Source: UBA11400 sp964550435
GTDB taxonomy: Bacteria > Bacteroidota > Rhodothermia > Balneolales > HLUCCA01
NCBI GenBank assembly: GCA_964550435.1
Contig: CAZJZI010000001.1
Span: forward strand, 62,001-126,000
Direction of reading: 5' to 3'
DNA: 64,000 nt
Every line of letters starts with the position of its first letter. Positions within the stretch are counted from its first letter, which is position 1. Below are positions 46,045 through 55,334 of this stretch, in pieces. Both the position numbers and the translations under genes were made by a program. The notes under the pieces were generated by a model, which saw only the letters and a program-made list of their open reading frames with translations, was not told the origin of the DNA and did no database searches.

Positions 46045-46293
46045 TCACTGGTCTGTATAAGGCAGCAGAATAATCTCTTCGAAATCAAGTTCGAGTTCGT
46101 CCATGATAGGTGTCATCAGGGCATCGATTTCCTCTTCTGATATGGAATCTATACCACTGATCTCTACATATAGGGTGTCCGTTTGTTCATGTAGGAACCA
46201 CCGTGACTTTTCGGCATTGAATGCGGTACGAATTTGCGATACCAATTCATTGATATCGTTTTCGAATAACGTCAGGTCATCATCTGTTGACAT
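46045..46293 (-). CDS. Small acidic protein, function unknown
   Basis: The ATG at 46293 is chosen because GGAG sits 5 bases upstream; an in-frame ATG 11 codons earlier lacks a site. The 82-aa product is very acidic, with no membrane segment. It has a pattern of helix, two strands (RWFLHEQTDTLYVEISGI) and helix (SEEEIDALMTPIMDELELDF). I do not recognise the family. It is in the same orientation as, and 89 bases ahead of, the threonine synthase gene. Confidence 0.6.
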   Translation of the reverse strand: MSTDDDLTLFENDINELVSQIRTAFNAEKSRWFLHEQTDTLYVEISGIDSISEEEIDALMTPIMDELELDFEEIILLPYTDQ

Positions 46294-46408
46294 AATTGCT
46301 CCGGGCGGACTCTCGTTTCGGTTCACCTATAAATTACTTCTTTTTTTTGATTTCGCACAGGCAAGAGTCCCATTGCTTTAGTACTTTGGGTGAAATTTTC
46401 GATACATA

Positions 46409-47647
46409 ATGAATAATCATGCAATGAGTTCTCACAGTAATAACCTTTATAACTGGGTTGAATCACTAATTACAATACGAAGTAAAGAATCGCGCTTGAT
46501 TTTAGGCACCATGTCGGGAACATCGATTGATGGTCTTGACGTTGCATTATGCCGATTTTCAGGTTCGGGATTAACTACAGAATTTAAAGTGATTCACCAC
46601 GGAACCGTAACGTACTCTGACAGTCAGGCGTCTGTACTTCGGGAATTTGCTACCCAGGAAATGGTCAACATGCAGAAATTGACCATTTATCATGCACAGT
46701 TGTCTCACTGGCACGCCGAGATGATTTCTGAGCTTCTAAAAGAATGGAATGTCGATCCAAATTCGATTGATTTACTGGCATCACATGGGCAGACCATCCG
46801 GCATGCTCCAAGACGTATACACCAAATGGAAAATCTCCCAAACAGCACTTTTCAACTGGGTGATGGTGACCATCTTGCCGTGCTCACTGGTATTATCACA
46901 GTGCATGATTTCAGACAAAAACACATTGCCGTGGGGGGTGAAGGAGCGCCACTGGCGGGATATGGGGATCGAATTCTGTTCACCGGAGACCGGAGGAGTA
47001 AAGTTTTGCTCAATGTAGGGGGGATATCGAATATCACAATACTGGACGTAAACGATGCTGATGGGATTCCAATGACCTTCGATACTGGTCCCGGGAACAC
47101 GTTGATGGATCACGTGATGCGCGGGTTGGGCGAAGGTGTCAGATACGACGAAGGAGGCCGGATAGCGGCAATGGGTGTGGTGAACGAAGCGTTGCTCCGA
47201 TCCTTGAAAGCACATCCGTATTTCGGTCAACCGGCTCCAAAGACGACTGGGCCCGAGGCCTTTTCACCGGAATTTTTGTCCACAAGTGTTCAGAGTTCTG
47301 GGTGTGGTGCGATATCCCTGGCGGACATGATGGCGACGTTGAATCGTTTCACGGCCGAAACCATAGCCGATGCGATACTTGAGTTTACAAAAGGGCTTGG
47401 GAAGGTACCTGTCTACATCAGTGGAGGTGGTGCGCATAATCAAACTCTAGTGTCGAATTTAAAGACAGCCTTGAGACAAGACGAAGTAGCGGATTTTTCT
47501 GTACTGGGAGTAGATGCAGACGCTAAGGAAGCGGTCTTTTTTGCAGCTTTGGCCAATGAATGCGTCATGGGTCGTCCCGTGGATGTGCCTCAACCCGATG
47601 GAACATACAAAAAAACGGTATTGGGTAAAATCAGTTTCCCGTCCTGA
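46409..47647 (+). CDS. anmK: Anhydro-N-acetylmuramic acid kinase
   Basis: Phosphorylates and opens 1,6-anhydro-MurNAc released during peptidoglycan turnover. Motifs are LGTMSGTSIDGLDVALC near 32-48, DLLASHGQTIRHAP, DFRQKHIAVGGEGAPLA, LNVGGISNIT, FDTGPGNTLMD and ISGGGAHN. The 412-aa length includes an N-terminal extension of about 25 residues; ATG at 46424 is a possible later start. A 12-base palindrome ATTGGTACCAAT (47649-47660) follows the stop. Confidence 0.94.
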   Translation: MNNHAMSSHSNNLYNWVESLITIRSKESRLILGTMSGTSIDGLDVALCRFSGSGLTTEFKVIHHGTVTYSDSQASVLREFATQEMVNMQKLTIYHAQLSHWHAEMISELLKEWNVDPNSIDLLASHGQTIRHAPRRIHQMENLPNSTFQLGDGDHLAVLTGIITVHDFRQKHIAVGGEGAPLAGYGDRILFTGDRRSKVLLNVGGISNITILDVNDADGIPMTFDTGPGNTLMDHVMRGLGEGVRYDEGGRIAAMGVVNEALLRSLKAHPYFGQPAPKTTGPEAFSPEFLSTSVQSSGCGAISLADMMATLNRFTAETIADAILEFTKGLGKVPVYISGGGAHNQTLVSNLKTALRQDEVADFSVLGVDADAKEAVFFAALANECVMGRPVDVPQPDGTYKKTVLGKISFPS

Positions 47648-47773
47648 TATTGGTACCAATTAGTCACGAATTTTCACATTTATTTAATACCTCAGTTTGA
47701 AGAATTGATTAAGTTGTGGAGTATTAATCCAAAAGTCCCCCTACAAAAGCTTTAATTGTCGAAAGGAATTGTT

Positions 47774-49195
47774 ATGTCTACTTTTTCACGTCGTGATTTT
47801 CTTAAAACTGGTGCCCTTGGATCATTAGTGGCCGGAACAGTCGGTGTTTCCTGTGTTGGAGCGGGTGCAGGAAATGGAACAAACTGGAAAGGTGGCGCCA
47901 AAAATGTGATTTTTATGGTCAGTGATGGTATGAGTGCTGGCACACTCAGTATGGCCGATCACATGATCCGTATTCAACGTGGAACTCCTTCGACATGGAT
48001 CGATCTTTACGAATCCAATCGAGCTAAACGTTCCCTGATGGACATGGCATCGCTGACCTCCAAAGTGACGGATTCGGCAGCGGCCTCTGCTTCATGGGGC
48101 GGTGGACACCGGGTTCAGAACGGTTCGCTGAATGTTGGACCGAATGGTGAAGAGTACACACCCATCCTGACTAAATTCAAGAATGCAGGAAAGAAAACCG
48201 GATTGGTTACAACAACCCGTATCACTCACGCTACACCGGCCGGATTCATTGCTAATGTGCCAAGCCGAAGTATGGAGAATGAAATCGCCGTTCAAATGCT
48301 TGACCGTGGAGTGGATGTGTACTTCGGTGGTGGACGTCGCTTTTTTTCTGGCGACCAGCGTCAGGACAATCGTGATCTTTTTGCCGAATTTGCTGCAAAG
48401 GGATACACATTGGCAAATAACAAAACCGAAATGAATGCTTTGACAGGGGCGACTCCAGTTTTGGGATTGTTTACCGATGACCATTTGCCTTACGTTGTGG
48501 ATCACAACAATATTCCAGAGCTTCTACAAACAGTGCCAACACTTGCTGAAATGACCGACAAGGCTCTGCAAATGCTTTCCGGATCACAAGGTTTCATCCT
48601 TCAGGTTGAAGGTGGAAAGATTGATCACGCAGCTCACAGTAACGATGCATCTGGATTGGTTTTTGATCAGATCGGCTTCGATGATGCCGTAGCCGTTGCC
48701 GCAAAATTTGTTGAAGCTAATCCAGATACTTTACTCATCATCACATCAGACCACGGAAATGCAAATCCAGCACTAAATGGTGATGGTCCGGGTTATGCTA
48801 ATGCCGATCCTTTTTTTGAGACACTTCTCAAAGCGACCAGAACCAATAATTCTATACTGGATATGCTCAGTGAAACCGATTCTGCTTCAAGAATCCGTGA
48901 GGTCGTAGAGATGTACACATCTCATGCGATCACGGTTGAAGAAGCCGGTTATCTTAAACAAGCTATGCAGGGGACCTACAAAAATCTGTACAAGCTGATG
49001 AACTCCCGACATGCTGTTCTTGGACAAATTCTGGCCAATTATACTGCAGTAAATTTCACAGGAAACAATCATACCAGCGATCTGGTTGAACTAGCAAGCA
49101 TGGGACCGGGAAGCGAAGCCATCAATGGATTCGTAAAAAACACAGAACTCCACAACATAATGCTAGAGGCAGCCGGAGTTCCGGTCAGTGCGTAA
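47774..49195 (+). CDS. Tat-exported alkaline phosphatase
   Basis: Starting at the ATG with AAAGGA 6 bases upstream, the protein opens with a Tat signal (SRRDFLK at 5-11, then a hydrophobic stretch to VSC). The catalytic domain shows the metal-binding FMVSDGMSAG, the nucleophile in KVTDSAAAS, THATPAGFIANVPSR with the substrate arginine, the zinc ligands in EGGKIDHAAHSND and TSDHGNANP, and a late His in GNNHTSD. It frees phosphate from organic esters in the periplasm. The 473-aa length is normal. Confidence 0.92.
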   Translation: MSTFSRRDFLKTGALGSLVAGTVGVSCVGAGAGNGTNWKGGAKNVIFMVSDGMSAGTLSMADHMIRIQRGTPSTWIDLYESNRAKRSLMDMASLTSKVTDSAAASASWGGGHRVQNGSLNVGPNGEEYTPILTKFKNAGKKTGLVTTTRITHATPAGFIANVPSRSMENEIAVQMLDRGVDVYFGGGRRFFSGDQRQDNRDLFAEFAAKGYTLANNKTEMNALTGATPVLGLFTDDHLPYVVDHNNIPELLQTVPTLAEMTDKALQMLSGSQGFILQVEGGKIDHAAHSNDASGLVFDQIGFDDAVAVAAKFVEANPDTLLIITSDHGNANPALNGDGPGYANADPFFETLLKATRTNNSILDMLSETDSASRIREVVEMYTSHAITVEEAGYLKQAMQGTYKNLYKLMNSRHAVLGQILANYTAVNFTGNNHTSDLVELASMGPGSEAINGFVKNTELHNIMLEAAGVPVSA

Positions 49196-49215
49196 TACGA
49201 TTTGATTCAAATAAA

Positions 49216-50112
49216 TTAAATGGAGTCTTGGGTAACCCAGGATTCCATTTTTTTTAGTTCTACGGTTAATTTTCCGCGTACTATTCTGGCCTTATCGGCA
49301 AAATCCTGCTGTTTAAGAGTGTATTCCCGTCTGCCATCTGTGGTTTCGACACAGATTGGCTCCAATCCGTAAGAACTCAAATCATACGGACTCGCTTGCA
49401 TGTCGAAGTATCGAATCTCCCGGGCCAGTAAGAACGTCTCCCATATCAGCTCGGATCCCAACCAGGGATGAAACTTATACGCCCATTTGTACAGATCCAT
49501 ATTAGCGTGGATACAACCTCCTTGCTCAAATCGAAGTCGTTGCTCATAGGTAGGGTTTAAGCTATTTAAAGGTTCTGCCTCGGGAGTAAAGAACCTGAAT
49601 GCATCATAGTGTGAGCACCGAATAGGCAGGGAATCGACAGTAGTTGCTATATCATCAGGACTCAACCGAAGCGGAAGTTGCTGATGACGAACCTCTTCAA
49701 TTTTGTAGACCATTGCCCATTCGTGTAAACCATGGCATCCAAAGGCAGGAGGTCTGTTTAATATTGCTTGTTGTAGCTCAATAACCCAACGCAGCATTTT
49801 TAGTCGTTTTTCCGGAAAATCGATCGAATCGAGTACCCATCTTTGCTTATGAGTTTCCAAACGGTACTTTGAGTCAGATGGAATCCAATTGGAGGGGGGA
49901 TGGACACTAAAACCTGGGTTCCACGTTAGAAGTTTGGTTGGTCCAAATGAGTAGTATTCAAAAAGAAAATCCTCGATGGGTTGTCTGACCTGGCGACCCC
50001 GTTTTTCGAAGTAGGGCTCCAAAATATCGGATACACGCTGCTCCAACTCCATGCTGAAATCTGTTCTGATATCAGTGTCGTGATTCCGAAGTATTGTGTC
50101 GAAAATTTGCAT
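49216..50112 (-). CDS. Conserved protein of a family often labelled 3-methyladenine DNA glycosylase
   Basis: A 298-aa soluble protein with conserved blocks: PIEDFLFEYYSFGPTKLLTW, then HPPSNW; PPAFGCHGLHEWAMVYK; LPIRCSHYDAFRFFTPEA; GGCIHANMDLYKWAYKFHPW; and EIRYFDMQASPYDLSSYGLE. I recall actinobacterial homologues annotated as 3-methyladenine DNA glycosylases, but I see neither an HhH-GPD hairpin nor the Tag zinc motif. The many Cys, His and Trp in the blocks suggest an enzyme with a metal or tight active site. Its last codons form the terminator stem of the opposing phosphatase gene. Confidence 0.7.
   Translation of the reverse strand: MQIFDTILRNHDTDIRTDFSMELEQRVSDILEPYFEKRGRQVRQPIEDFLFEYYSFGPTKLLTWNPGFSVHPPSNWIPSDSKYRLETHKQRWVLDSIDFPEKRLKMLRWVIELQQAILNRPPAFGCHGLHEWAMVYKIEEVRHQQLPLRLSPDDIATTVDSLPIRCSHYDAFRFFTPEAEPLNSLNPTYEQRLRFEQGGCIHANMDLYKWAYKFHPWLGSELIWETFLLAREIRYFDMQASPYDLSSYGLEPICVETTDGRREYTLKQQDFADKARIVRGKLTVELKKMESWVTQDSI
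49218..49255 (+). terminator. Strong terminator of the alkaline phosphatase gene, inside the opposing CDS
   Basis: 15 consecutive pairs (two G-T wobbles) form between 49218-49232 and 49236-49250, with a 3-base loop and a T-run to 49255. The stem lies within the final codons of the minus-strand gene. Confidence 0.88.
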
Positions 50113-50168
50113 ATCACCAAAAATACAAATTATCCATTGCAGGTGCTTGGAGTGTTAAACCTGGAGTA

Positions 50169-50198
50169 TTGATTTATTGAAAATGTTTGTAGTATACT
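50169..50198 (+). promoter_or_regulatory. Possible promoter of the small membrane protein gene
   Basis: TTGATT (50169-50174), 18 bases, then TATACT (50193-50198). AGAAAGGTG is the ribosome site before the ATG at 50245. Confidence 0.35.
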
Positions 50199-50244
50199 GA
50201 TAATCAGTTGGTTAGAGTTGTCAATCTAAACAGAAAGGTGTCTT

Positions 50245-50655
50245 ATGAATCCAGTTATGAAAAATATTCTGGCATTTGTTGCCGGAATTGTAATAGGTAG
50301 CGTAGTCAATTCGATGATCGTATCACTCAATGGAGTTCTGATTCCATTACCCGAAGGGGCAGATGTCTCGTCTATGGATGGTCTCGCGGCTTCAATGTCT
50401 ATGTTTAAACCAATTCACTTCTTGATGCCGTTTTTGGGTCATGCCGTCGGGACTTTCGTGGGAGCTTATATCGCTGCCAAATATGCTGCTACAAACGGGA
50501 ATACATTCGCATGGATTATTGGGGCGCTTTTTTTCGCAGGTGGTACAACTATGATCTTCACTATTCCATCACCAATGTGGTTTAACATCATTGATTTGGT
50601 ACTGGCTTACTTCCCGATGGCGTTTCTGGCCATTAAAATGGTATCGAAAAAGTAA
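50245..50655 (+). CDS. Small integral membrane protein
   Basis: A 136-aa protein with four predicted transmembrane helices: about residues 6-28, 58-80, 87-107 and 113-132. Glycine-rich faces such as FVAGIVIGSVVNSMI and GHAVGTFVGAYIAAKYA suggest close helix packing. There are no catalytic motifs and I do not know its function. AAAGGTG precedes the ATG by 6 bases. It lies alone between divergent and same-strand neighbours. Confidence 0.7.
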   Translation: MNPVMKNILAFVAGIVIGSVVNSMIVSLNGVLIPLPEGADVSSMDGLAASMSMFKPIHFLMPFLGHAVGTFVGAYIAAKYAATNGNTFAWIIGALFFAGGTTMIFTIPSPMWFNIIDLVLAYFPMAFLAIKMVSKK

Positions 50656-50738
50656 TTAATCCCGCATTTCTGTCCATATCTGCTTATTTTCTGTGATTAA
50701 AATGTGTCGAATGTATCTTTTTTCACTAAAGCATAAGT

Positions 50739-52010
50739 ATGGACAGTATTGAGACATGGATTGAATCCCTGGTGGTATCTAACGGGATAGCTGATGAAAG
50801 TGCCATTTACTGGCGCCTGGGTATCATGTTGATTCTCTTGGGAGTAGTTTCGTTTATCGCGTATCTGATAACGAAACGCGTCATTGTTAACTACATATAC
50901 AAAATTGTCAGGAGATCAAAAGTAACCTGGGATGACATTCTGGCGGACAAAGGTGTACTGAATAACTTAGCGCATATTGTACCAGCTTTGTTTATCAGAT
51001 TCACAGCTGAAGTCATCTTTCAGGACTTTGAGGCAGCACTTCCAGCGGTAATCAAGCTTACAGATGCCTACCTAATTGCCGTTGGATTAACGGTTATCAT
51101 GGCGTTCACACGGGTTGCAGAGCAATGGTCACATCACTCTAAGGCATTTAAGGATCAACCGCTTACGAGTTATTTTCAACTGGTCAGGATAGTCTTGTAC
51201 ATCGTTGCCGGAATTCTGATCCTTTCTGTACTATTGGGCCGTTCACCCATTTACTTTCTCGGAGCCTTCGGAACATTGTCCGCCATACTTTTACTAGTAT
51301 TCAAGGATACCATTCTTGGCCTCGTCGCAAGTGTACAGATTGCTGCCAATGACATGGTCAAGATTGGTGACTGGGTTGAAATGCCCAAATTCAATGCAGA
51401 TGGTGATGTGATAGCCATCAATCTGAACACAGTAAAGGTTCAGAATTTCGACCGAACTATCACCACCATACCGACGTATTTTTTCATCACAGATAGCTTT
51501 AAGAACTGGCGTGGAATGCAGGAAAGTGGTGGTCGCAGAATCAAACGATCGGTGTACCTGAATGTGGATTCTATCAAATTCGTTGATCCCGATACCCGTG
51601 AGCGCTATAAAAAGTTTAATTTACTTACAGACTTTGTAACCCAGCGGCAACAAGAAATAGAGCAATACAATCGAGACAATAACATCGATACCACTGAGCT
51701 GATCAATGGTCGAAGAATGACGAATATTGGTGTATTTCGTCGGTATGTAGAGTTCTATCTTCGAAATCATCCAAAAATACGCAAGGACATGACCATCATG
51801 GTACGCCAATTATCTATCGATGATAAAGGTGTCCCATTAGAAATCTACTGTTTTACCAATACTACAGTCTGGGGTGACTACGAAACTATTCAGGCTGATA
51901 TATTTGACCACTTACTGGCAGCTGCTGGATTCTTTGACCTGGAAATATTCCAGCAACCTAGTGGACGGGATATTTCCAAAGGGGTCCAGGCACTCACTAA
52001 ATCAACTTGA
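50739..52010 (+). CDS. MscS-family mechanosensitive channel
   Basis: A 423-aa inner-membrane protein with about five helices (about 25-50, 75-90, 103-122, 140-160 and 172-195). The pore-lining helix and following beta domain contain LLVFKDTILGLVASVQIA and then VKIGDWVEMPKFNADGDV, the MscS core pattern. The large C-terminal domain resembles the YbdG subgroup. It should protect against osmotic downshock. It lies 12 bases before the aminotransferase gene, probably co-transcribed. Confidence 0.9.
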   Translation: MDSIETWIESLVVSNGIADESAIYWRLGIMLILLGVVSFIAYLITKRVIVNYIYKIVRRSKVTWDDILADKGVLNNLAHIVPALFIRFTAEVIFQDFEAALPAVIKLTDAYLIAVGLTVIMAFTRVAEQWSHHSKAFKDQPLTSYFQLVRIVLYIVAGILILSVLLGRSPIYFLGAFGTLSAILLLVFKDTILGLVASVQIAANDMVKIGDWVEMPKFNADGDVIAINLNTVKVQNFDRTITTIPTYFFITDSFKNWRGMQESGGRRIKRSVYLNVDSIKFVDPDTRERYKKFNLLTDFVTQRQQEIEQYNRDNNIDTTELINGRRMTNIGVFRRYVEFYLRNHPKIRKDMTIMVRQLSIDDKGVPLEIYCFTNTTVWGDYETIQADIFDHLLAAAGFFDLEIFQQPSGRDISKGVQALTKST

Positions 52011-52022
52011 TCATTTGTCAGT

Positions 52023-53222
52023 ATGAAATCCGCTTTTTTCAAGCACATCGCTCAGACCAGTGACGCACCTATCGGCCTTGAAATTGATTATGCCCGTGGG
52101 GTATTTCTCTACACAATGGATGGACGACGAATCACTGATTTTATCTCTGGAATTGCAGTCAGTTCATTGGGACACGCACATCCAGAGGTGGTTAAGGCAG
52201 TTCAACAACAGGCAGCAAAGCACATGCATGTGATGGTTTATGGTGAATTTATTCAGAAGCCTCAAAGTGAACTGGCCGAGTTGCTCGCGAGTCAGTTGCC
52301 ACAGGAGTTGGGTCGAATCTATTTTGTGAATTCCGGCACCGAAGCCAATGAAGGTGCATTGAAACTTGCCAAGAAATTTACCGGTCGGACAAAAATGATC
52401 GGTTTCAAGAACAGTTATCATGGCGACACTCATGGAAGTCTAAGCGTAACAGGTCGTGATGTCTATCGTGATCCATATTTACCTCTTTTGCCAGACGTCT
52501 ATTTTCTTACCTTTAATTCCTTCGCCGGACTTGAAACTATAGATACAGATACAGCATGCGTAATCCTTGAGCCCATACAGGGTGAAGGAGGGATTATCAA
52601 ATCGGACCCGGTTTGGCTACGTGCTGTACAGAGTCGATGTAACGAGGTGGGAGCACTGCTGATTTTTGATGAAATCCAAAGTGGATTCGGGCGAACCGGA
52701 AAACTGTTCGCATTCCAACACTACGGAGTTCAACCCGATATACTATGTATGGCGAAAGCCATGGGTGGTGGAATGCCACTGGGCGCCTTCGCATCCTCTG
52801 ATGTGATATTCGAAGTATTCAAATATGACCCTCCATTGAATCACGTCACAACATTTGGGGGACATCCCGTAAGTTGTGCAGCCTCGCATGCAGCTTTGAA
52901 TGTGCTTCTTAAGCAGAATCTGATGTCAAGAGCTGCTGAAATCGAGAATCAAGTTAGAAAAGTACTCGATATTGAACCTGTCAGAGAAATACGTGGTATT
53001 GGAGCTATGCTGGGTATTCAGCTTTATAGCTTTGAGCAGACACGACAAGTAGTGGAAGAGTGCTTTGGTCGGGGAATCTTACTCGGGTGGACTTTACATT
53101 CGAACACACTCATCCGAATTGCTCCGCCTTTAGTCATTACGGATGAAGAGCTCAGAGAAACCTTACATATCATTCGGGAAGTTATTCAAACTGTAGGATT
53201 TCCCGGTGTCCGCCACGATTGA
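52023..53222 (+). CDS. Class-III aminotransferase, acetylornithine family
   Basis: A 399-aa PLP-dependent aminotransferase. Motifs are SGIAVSSLGHAHPEV near 43, FVNSGTEANEGALKLAKKFT, SYHGDTHGSLS, LIFDEIQSGFGRTGKLFA and CMAKAMGGGMPLGAF with the PLP lysine. The pattern and length match ArgD-like acetylornithine, succinylornithine or 4-aminobutyrate aminotransferases. No arginine genes are adjacent, so the amino donor and substrate are left open. Confidence 0.88.
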   Translation: MKSAFFKHIAQTSDAPIGLEIDYARGVFLYTMDGRRITDFISGIAVSSLGHAHPEVVKAVQQQAAKHMHVMVYGEFIQKPQSELAELLASQLPQELGRIYFVNSGTEANEGALKLAKKFTGRTKMIGFKNSYHGDTHGSLSVTGRDVYRDPYLPLLPDVYFLTFNSFAGLETIDTDTACVILEPIQGEGGIIKSDPVWLRAVQSRCNEVGALLIFDEIQSGFGRTGKLFAFQHYGVQPDILCMAKAMGGGMPLGAFASSDVIFEVFKYDPPLNHVTTFGGHPVSCAASHAALNVLLKQNLMSRAAEIENQVRKVLDIEPVREIRGIGAMLGIQLYSFEQTRQVVEECFGRGILLGWTLHSNTLIRIAPPLVITDEELRETLHIIREVIQTVGFPGVRHD

Positions 53223-53299
53223 TGTGAATCTTTTCACAAATTTGGACTTTAAAAAATCCTATACTTAGTCATCGAATCAATCAAATTAATTCAAAGATT

Positions 53300-55243
53300 A
53301 TGAAAAAAAGCATCTTTTTGACCGCTTTATCCCTGTTTGTACCCTTGATTATGGTCGCTCAAACAACTTGGGAGCGTCCTTTTGTAAATCCAATCGATAT
53401 TGAACTACCACAAGAATACCTGCGTGCCATCGATAAAGGAACCAGAAATACTGATGGGACTCCAGGCCCGAATTACTGGCAGCAACGCGCTGACTACACC
53501 ATCAAGGCAACTTTACATCCTGATAAGAATCTGGTCGAGGGTAAGGTCTCTATTACGTATTACAACAATTCTCCGGATTCTTTGAGGATGTTACACATGG
53601 ATCTAGACCTTAATACGCATAAGGAAGGAGCCCTTAGAAATGAAAACGCCGAAGTAACAGATGCAGTTACTGTACTGGGTGTCAGTGCAAACGGACAGGC
53701 TCTTGCAGCAGGTGGACGTAGTGGATTCAGATACATGATCATGGGGACGCGTATGGTTCTGGTACTACCAGAAGCTGTGGCCCCAGGTCAGACAGTCGAT
53801 CTTGAAGTTGATTGGACACTTGATATACCACAAGCCGGTGCAGGTGGACGTATGGGTTATGATTCCGGGAACGTGTTTTTCCTTGCGTACTGGTACCCAA
53901 GAATGGCTGTTTATGATGATTTGATTGGCTGGCACCCGGATCCATTTCTTTCACGTGCCGAGTTTTATCATGGTTTCGCAAATTACTCGATTGAAATATC
54001 GGCCCCTGGTAACTGGGTTGTCATGAGCACCGGTGAGTTTCTGAATCCAGAAGAAACCCTTGCTGAAGATGTTCTTTCACGATACCGTCAAGCGGCACAA
54101 AGCGATGAAATCATTCAGGTTGTTGGTCCGGAACAGTTCGGAGAAGCAGCAACCTCCGGATCAGCTACCGATACGTTGACATGGAAATTCTACGCCAAAG
54201 ACGTCCGTGATATTGCTTTCTCAGCGACACGGGAGTCCATTTGGGATAGCGGTCGTACCTCTGTGGGCGACAAAGACGGCGACGGCGACGAGGATTACAT
54301 TCAGGTACACTCTTTTTGGCGTGAAAGTGCACCATTTTGGGCGAAATCTGCCGAATACCAGCAGCATGCGATCAATTTCTTGTCCCGCTATACAGGTTTT
54401 TCATATCCATGGCCACACATGACTGCAGTCGAAGCTGCAAATATTATCGGCGGAGGGATGGAATTTCCAATGATGACCATCATCGGGGATTACAATCGTG
54501 CGGGGGCCAATGCACTTTATAGTGTCACTTTGCATGAACTAGCGCACATGTGGATACCATTGATCGTGAGTACCGATGAGCGTCGTTACAGCTGGTTCGA
54601 TGAAGGATATACTGTATTTCAGACGGACTCTGGAAAACTGGAGTATATTCCAGGTGTTGATCACCGCGAAATGACCCGAAACAGCTACCTGGGTTTCGCC
54701 AGAACTGCACAAGAAGGCGAGATGATGCGATGGTCTGACTATCAGTATACACCGGCTGCTTTCGGGGTTGCTTCTTACCCTAAACCTGCCACGATTTTGA
54801 CCGCATTGAAAGGTGTTTTGGGCGAAGAAAAGTTCATGGAAGTCCATCGTGCTCTGTTTGACCAATGGAATTTCAAACTTTTGAGTGTATACGACTGGTT
54901 TTCGTTTGTCGAGACCGTGTCTGGTGAGGATCTTTATTGGTTCTGGAGGAGCTGGTATTTCGAAACATGGACTATGGATCAGGAAATAGTTCGTGTTGAG
55001 CAAGATCGCAATGGTTCTGTGGTAACTGTACGCGATAATGGATTCGCCGTAATGCCCGTTGATTTAACCATCACTTTACGCAACGGTGAAGTTCACACGC
55101 ACCGCCATGGAGTTCAAAACTGGTTGGCCGGTCAACGCGAAGCACAGATTCGTATTCCTCACCGCAATGTGGCCAAAATCGAAATTGATGCGGAGCGTCA
55201 CTATCCTGACACCGATCGTTCGAACAACGTCTGGAATCGATAA
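53300..55243 (+). CDS. Exported M1-family metallopeptidase
   Basis: A signal peptide (1-20) is followed by an aminopeptidase N-like structure. The substrate-binding GGGMEFP is at 384-390, and the zinc site is H412-E413-x2-H416 with E435 (HELAH, then WFDEGYT). The 647-aa length is typical of periplasmic M1 enzymes. A DKDGDGDED loop at 324-332 looks like a calcium-binding insert. It probably trims peptides in the periplasm or at the surface. It is convergent with the nucleotidase gene through an elaborate dyad. Confidence 0.9.
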   Translation: MKKSIFLTALSLFVPLIMVAQTTWERPFVNPIDIELPQEYLRAIDKGTRNTDGTPGPNYWQQRADYTIKATLHPDKNLVEGKVSITYYNNSPDSLRMLHMDLDLNTHKEGALRNENAEVTDAVTVLGVSANGQALAAGGRSGFRYMIMGTRMVLVLPEAVAPGQTVDLEVDWTLDIPQAGAGGRMGYDSGNVFFLAYWYPRMAVYDDLIGWHPDPFLSRAEFYHGFANYSIEISAPGNWVVMSTGEFLNPEETLAEDVLSRYRQAAQSDEIIQVVGPEQFGEAATSGSATDTLTWKFYAKDVRDIAFSATRESIWDSGRTSVGDKDGDGDEDYIQVHSFWRESAPFWAKSAEYQQHAINFLSRYTGFSYPWPHMTAVEAANIIGGGMEFPMMTIIGDYNRAGANALYSVTLHELAHMWIPLIVSTDERRYSWFDEGYTVFQTDSGKLEYIPGVDHREMTRNSYLGFARTAQEGEMMRWSDYQYTPAAFGVASYPKPATILTALKGVLGEEKFMEVHRALFDQWNFKLLSVYDWFSFVETVSGEDLYWFWRSWYFETWTMDQEIVRVEQDRNGSVVTVRDNGFAVMPVDLTITLRNGEVHTHRHGVQNWLAGQREAQIRIPHRNVAKIEIDAERHYPDTDRSNNVWNR

Positions 55244-55323
55244 CGATCGAATTAATCTCTGGTTGATATATAAAAGGCCATCTGTGATGAACAGGTGACC
55301 TTTTATGATGATTAGAACGATCG
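55244..55323. terminator. Nested dyad and bidirectional terminator between M1 peptidase and nucleotidase
   Basis: The inner hairpin has ATAAAAGG (55270-55277) pairing with CCTTTTAT (55299-55306), extended by CA/TG and CTGT/ACAG toward a GATGA loop, giving T-runs on both strands. Around it are 14-base outer arms (55244-55257 and 55310-55323) that match except for three central bases; both contain CGATCG. Confidence 0.7.
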
Positions 55324-55334
55324 ATTTGCTAATT

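Noticed and set aside
46781..47230. 149-codon open frame on the minus strand
   Set aside because: Lies entirely inside anmK, whose motifs run through the region; composition is that of a shadow frame.
47649..47660. Palindrome ATTGGTACCAAT after anmK as a terminator
   Set aside because: No loop or T-run; a 12-base palindrome alone is weak evidence for function.
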